15,313 nt of DNA from JBDKTH01 sp964558295 (GTDB lineage Bacteria > Planctomycetota > Planctomycetia > Pirellulales > Thermoguttaceae), in assembly GCA_964558295.1 (NCBI GenBank), contig CAZLDQ010000141.1:1-15313 (forward strand), read 5' to 3'. Below, one piece after another: positions 13,059-15,313 of this stretch; positions within the stretch are counted from its first letter, which is position 1, and each line of letters starts with the position of its first letter. A model generated the notes under the pieces. The model was not told where the DNA came from and made no database searches. It saw nothing but the letters and a program-made list of their open reading frames with translations. The translations under genes and the position numbers were made by a program.

Positions 13059-15119
13059 TTACTTGCAGTTTTCCGCGTCCCATCGCGTGGTGTAGGTCTT
13101 GATGAGGTTGACCACGGGCGTGGGGTCTTCCAATCCGTGCGGGTGATGACCGCAACCGGGCTTGTGAAAAACCGTGATCGTGCCGCCCAACGCTCGATAA
13201 CGCTGTTCGACAATCGCGGAGTTGGCTTCCGGGGGAACCGTTTGGTCGTCATCGCCGATCACATGGATCAGCGGAATGCCGGCCTTGGCGAGCGGTTCTA
13301 GGCTGTCGACGGGATTACCGCGGTAGGCCAAGGCTTCGGCCTCGTTTTTGAATCCGTAGACTTCCAGCAGAGCCTTGGCTCCATTCGCATCCCGCATCCC
13401 CTTGGTTACACCGAGAGGCCAACTCTTAAAGTCGCAGACCGGCGCGTCGCCGTAGATGCAGACCACGCGGTCAGGATGGGCCGCAGCAAAACGGTAGGCA
13501 TAAAGCCCGCCCCGGCTGACGCCGGTGAACGTCCCCTTCGGATTCAGGCCCTTTCGTACGATGTGCTGATAAAACGCGTCCATGTGGGCCAAGGCAGACG
13601 GACTGCCCAAGGACATGGTGCCAACCTTCATGTGCAGGTGATAGAAGCCCTCCTCCAAAAGCTTTTCCGTGCCGGTTCGCCCGGTGAAAGCCTCCGGCCA
13701 TTCCGTACACCAGACCCAGTGGTTGCCGGGACGCGGAGTCTTGGGAACTGCCACCCAACACTCGCATCCGTCCACCTTGAAGTGATGGCGTGTGAAGCCG
13801 TGCCAAACGTCCGTTCGCTCGGCTTGCCAGTCGATGGTCTGGTGGAAGGCACGGTCGGTGAAGGCAAGATAACAGTACCAGTCGTATGTGGCGATTCCAT
13901 GTTCCAGCGGCCGGCGGTGATAGGCCAGATGCGTGCCCATCGCCGGAGAGAGCTCCTCCGGCCATTGGTCGGCGGGCAGGCCCGGAAACCCCAGGAAGTG
14001 CCAGACCGGTTCGGCGGCTTTCATGCTGAGGAACTCACCGTAAGGATCGAACCACTTGCCGGGAAAACTCGACACGTAGAGCTTGCGCGGAGCGCAGGCC
14101 GCCAACAGCATGTGCTGGTCGAACGGCATGGCGGCCTCGTTGTCGCTGTACTGGCGGAAGTTGCCGCAGAACCAATGCGGGAACATCGCATTCTGGGTCG
14201 ACACGTTCTCGCCGTAGTCCCGTTTGGCCAGCGGCACGCCACCGCCTCCGGTCTGATTGGGAATGACCACCGCAAAGCGTTCATCCTTCGCGCCGGCCAG
14301 CAGTGCGGTTTTGGCAAGACGCGAACAGCCGATGACCGCCACGCGCTTCGTGTCGATCGCTGGTTCTTTTTCCAGCATGTCCATCCCGCGCATCAGGCCC
14401 CAAGCCCAAGCCGCAATCGCCGTGGTGTTGTTGCCGACCCCCGGCGTCGACGGCGGGAACAGCACGTGCACGCCGTTGGTATAAAGCTCCTTGTCGTCGG
14501 GGGCAATGTCGCCATAGCAGGCGGTGACCATCGCGTAACCGCGTGTCACGAGCATCTCAAACGGCCAACTCTTCGGGTCCAGGCCGCGGCTTTTCTCCGA
14601 GGCCCGATGGTCGGTGACAAAGTGCTTGGGATTGTCGCGGAGCCACCCTTCACACACGCGAATGGCAGGATCGGCGTCAATCTCCTGGTTGCCGTAGAAA
14701 TTCAGCCCGATGAACGCGGGAACCGGCCCCGGAGCGTTCTTGGGAATGAAGAGAATCCAGTCAATCTTCGGCCCGGTATTGTCGTTCCGGAACCACATGC
14801 GCACCTGCTTGCGAACGGCACGTCCGCCGAGGATCTCACTGCTTTCGAGCAGTTCCAAACGCATGACAGCCGGGGGCGGCGGAATCAGGCCGTACATCTG
14901 GTCTTCGAAGAGGGCGAGGATCTCGGCCCGCCGTTTCGGCCACTCCGCCGGCGACGTCAGCTTGGTTCCGTTCTGAAACGTAAGCGGGTCTGGCAGGGTG
15001 TAGGGGGGGACTTTCGACTCGTCGTAGTTCACCGGACGTGCCCACGACACGAACCCCAATCCGCCGAGCATGAACCACACGGCCAGAACGACCAGCTTCG
15101 CGTTGTTGCGGAAAAACAT
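13059..15119 (-). CDS. Secreted two-domain esterase: CE15-like domain plus alpha/beta hydrolase domain
   Basis: CE15 glucuronoyl esterases cut ester bonds between lignin and glucuronoxylan. The protein has 686 residues from the ATG at 15119. Residues 1-27 form a Sec signal peptide (cleavage near SWA-RP). The CE15-like domain (about 35-430) has the nucleophile in GCSRLAK (Ser266), the acid in KWFDPYGEF (Asp358) and the His in LEHGIATYDW (His407), plus the bacterial-type block FPHWFCGNF. This matches bacterial CE15 members, whose acid lies on the later loop. A second alpha/beta hydrolase domain (about 440-680) has GVSRGG (Ser535), GDDDQTVP (Asp625) and GCGHHPHG (His658 or 659). Both triads look complete, so the enzyme may be bifunctional. 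The frame extends to 15206, but that part lacks a signal. Substrate specificity is inferred from family only. Confidence 0.88.
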   Translation of the reverse strand: MFFRNNAKLVVLAVWFMLGGLGFVSWARPVNYDESKVPPYTLPDPLTFQNGTKLTSPAEWPKRRAEILALFEDQMYGLIPPPPAVMRLELLESSEILGGRAVRKQVRMWFRNDNTGPKIDWILFIPKNAPGPVPAFIGLNFYGNQEIDADPAIRVCEGWLRDNPKHFVTDHRASEKSRGLDPKSWPFEMLVTRGYAMVTACYGDIAPDDKELYTNGVHVLFPPSTPGVGNNTTAIAAWAWGLMRGMDMLEKEPAIDTKRVAVIGCSRLAKTALLAGAKDERFAVVIPNQTGGGGVPLAKRDYGENVSTQNAMFPHWFCGNFRQYSDNEAAMPFDQHMLLAACAPRKLYVSSFPGKWFDPYGEFLSMKAAEPVWHFLGFPGLPADQWPEELSPAMGTHLAYHRRPLEHGIATYDWYCYLAFTDRAFHQTIDWQAERTDVWHGFTRHHFKVDGCECWVAVPKTPRPGNHWVWCTEWPEAFTGRTGTEKLLEEGFYHLHMKVGTMSLGSPSALAHMDAFYQHIVRKGLNPKGTFTGVSRGGLYAYRFAAAHPDRVVCIYGDAPVCDFKSWPLGVTKGMRDANGAKALLEVYGFKNEAEALAYRGNPVDSLEPLAKAGIPLIHVIGDDDQTVPPEANSAIVEQRYRALGGTITVFHKPGCGHHPHGLEDPTPVVNLIKTYTTRWDAENCK

Positions 15120-15215
15120 AATTCTGCCTGAGCCTCGGTTGTGATTCTTAGGACCGCCGAGATTCCTTCCCATTTTGCCCACGGTCGAATAACCTGCCCG
15201 CGACACGTATCCATA

Positions 15216-15244
15216 CCAATAACTCCGCGCCCACGCTCCGTCAA
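15216..15244 (-). promoter_or_regulatory. Possible promoter of the two-domain esterase gene
   Basis: On the minus strand TTGACG (15244-15239), 17-bp spacer, then TATTGG (15221-15216). The -35 is strong, the -10 poor (3 of 6). It lies about 97 bp before the ATG at 15119. The flanking 15120-15313 sequence shows no other gene or repeat. Confidence 0.3.
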
Positions 15245-15313
15245 GTTCATAGGGAACCGGGGTGCGGCTGAAGGTTCGTGGCGAGTTTAGGCGGCTCGGC
15301 GAAGGTGGGCCTC

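Noticed and set aside
13476..15131. 551-codon open frame on the plus strand
   Set aside because: It lies wholly antisense to the two-domain esterase, whose motifs and signal peptide are clear. The plus-strand product has no recognisable domain and an Arg/His-rich composition typical of GC-rich antisense frames.
1..15313. tRNA, rRNA, CRISPR array, IS element or prophage genes
   Set aside because: No cloverleaf, regularly spaced direct repeats, transposase or phage structural motifs were seen. The damaged Xer-like gene is of the chromosomal type, not an island integrase with an adjacent tRNA in view.

Overview
The window reads as a GC-rich, densely coded chromosomal segment from a diderm bacterium, most likely a planctomycete (Pirellulales-like). 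This is an inference. It rests on the mix of an LpxL-type lipid A acyltransferase (so an outer membrane), a CE15-type sugar esterase, a Gfo/Idh/MocA oxidoreductase, lipoproteins resembling planctomycete proteins I recall, weak Shine-Dalgarno sites and frequent GTG/TTG starts. No rRNA, tRNA, CRISPR array, insertion sequence or prophage gene was seen. It looks like a core or housekeeping region rather than an island.

Layout. Positions 1-2124 (minus strand) hold a lipoprotein with a CsgG/LpoB-like domain, a small conserved protein and a XerC/XerD-type tyrosine recombinase. The recombinase stops at an amber codon before most of its active site, and recombinase-like reading continues past the stop. 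Positions 2125-2403 are a divergent intergenic region with a 20-bp inverted repeat and a possible leader peptide. Positions 2404-4607 (plus) carry ispG, of the MEP isoprenoid pathway, then a membrane-anchored HExxH metalloprotease-like protein. Positions 4897-5871 (plus) encode a tandem GNAT acetyltransferase, which converges with an LpxL-like acyltransferase on the minus strand (5884-6804).

Positions 7030-8133 (minus) encode a Gfo/Idh/MocA oxidoreductase with its own promoter, just downstream of a terminator. Positions 8267-11278 (minus) form a tight cluster rimO - pgsA - CPBP membrane protease. Positions 11503-12303 (plus) encode an ImmA/IrrE-like protein with an altered zinc motif, behind a good sigma-70-like promoter. 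Positions 12486-12863 (minus) encode a small cysteine-rich protein of the C_GCAxxG_C_C type. Positions 13059-15119 (minus) encode a secreted two-domain esterase: a CE15 glucuronoyl-esterase-like domain plus a second alpha/beta hydrolase domain.

Functionally the genes serve isoprenoid synthesis (ispG), phospholipid synthesis (pgsA), lipid A acylation (lpxL-like), ribosomal protein S12 modification (rimO), chromosome dimer resolution (xerC-like, apparently broken) and breakdown or modification of plant-type polysaccharide (CE15, possibly the Gfo/Idh/MocA protein). I see no convincing new multi-gene system. The points most worth checking are the amber-interrupted recombinase, the unusual motif order in the CPBP protein, the ImmA/IrrE-like protein lacking its second zinc histidine, the double-hydrolase esterase, and two strong-RBS mini-ORFs preceding genes with weak starts.
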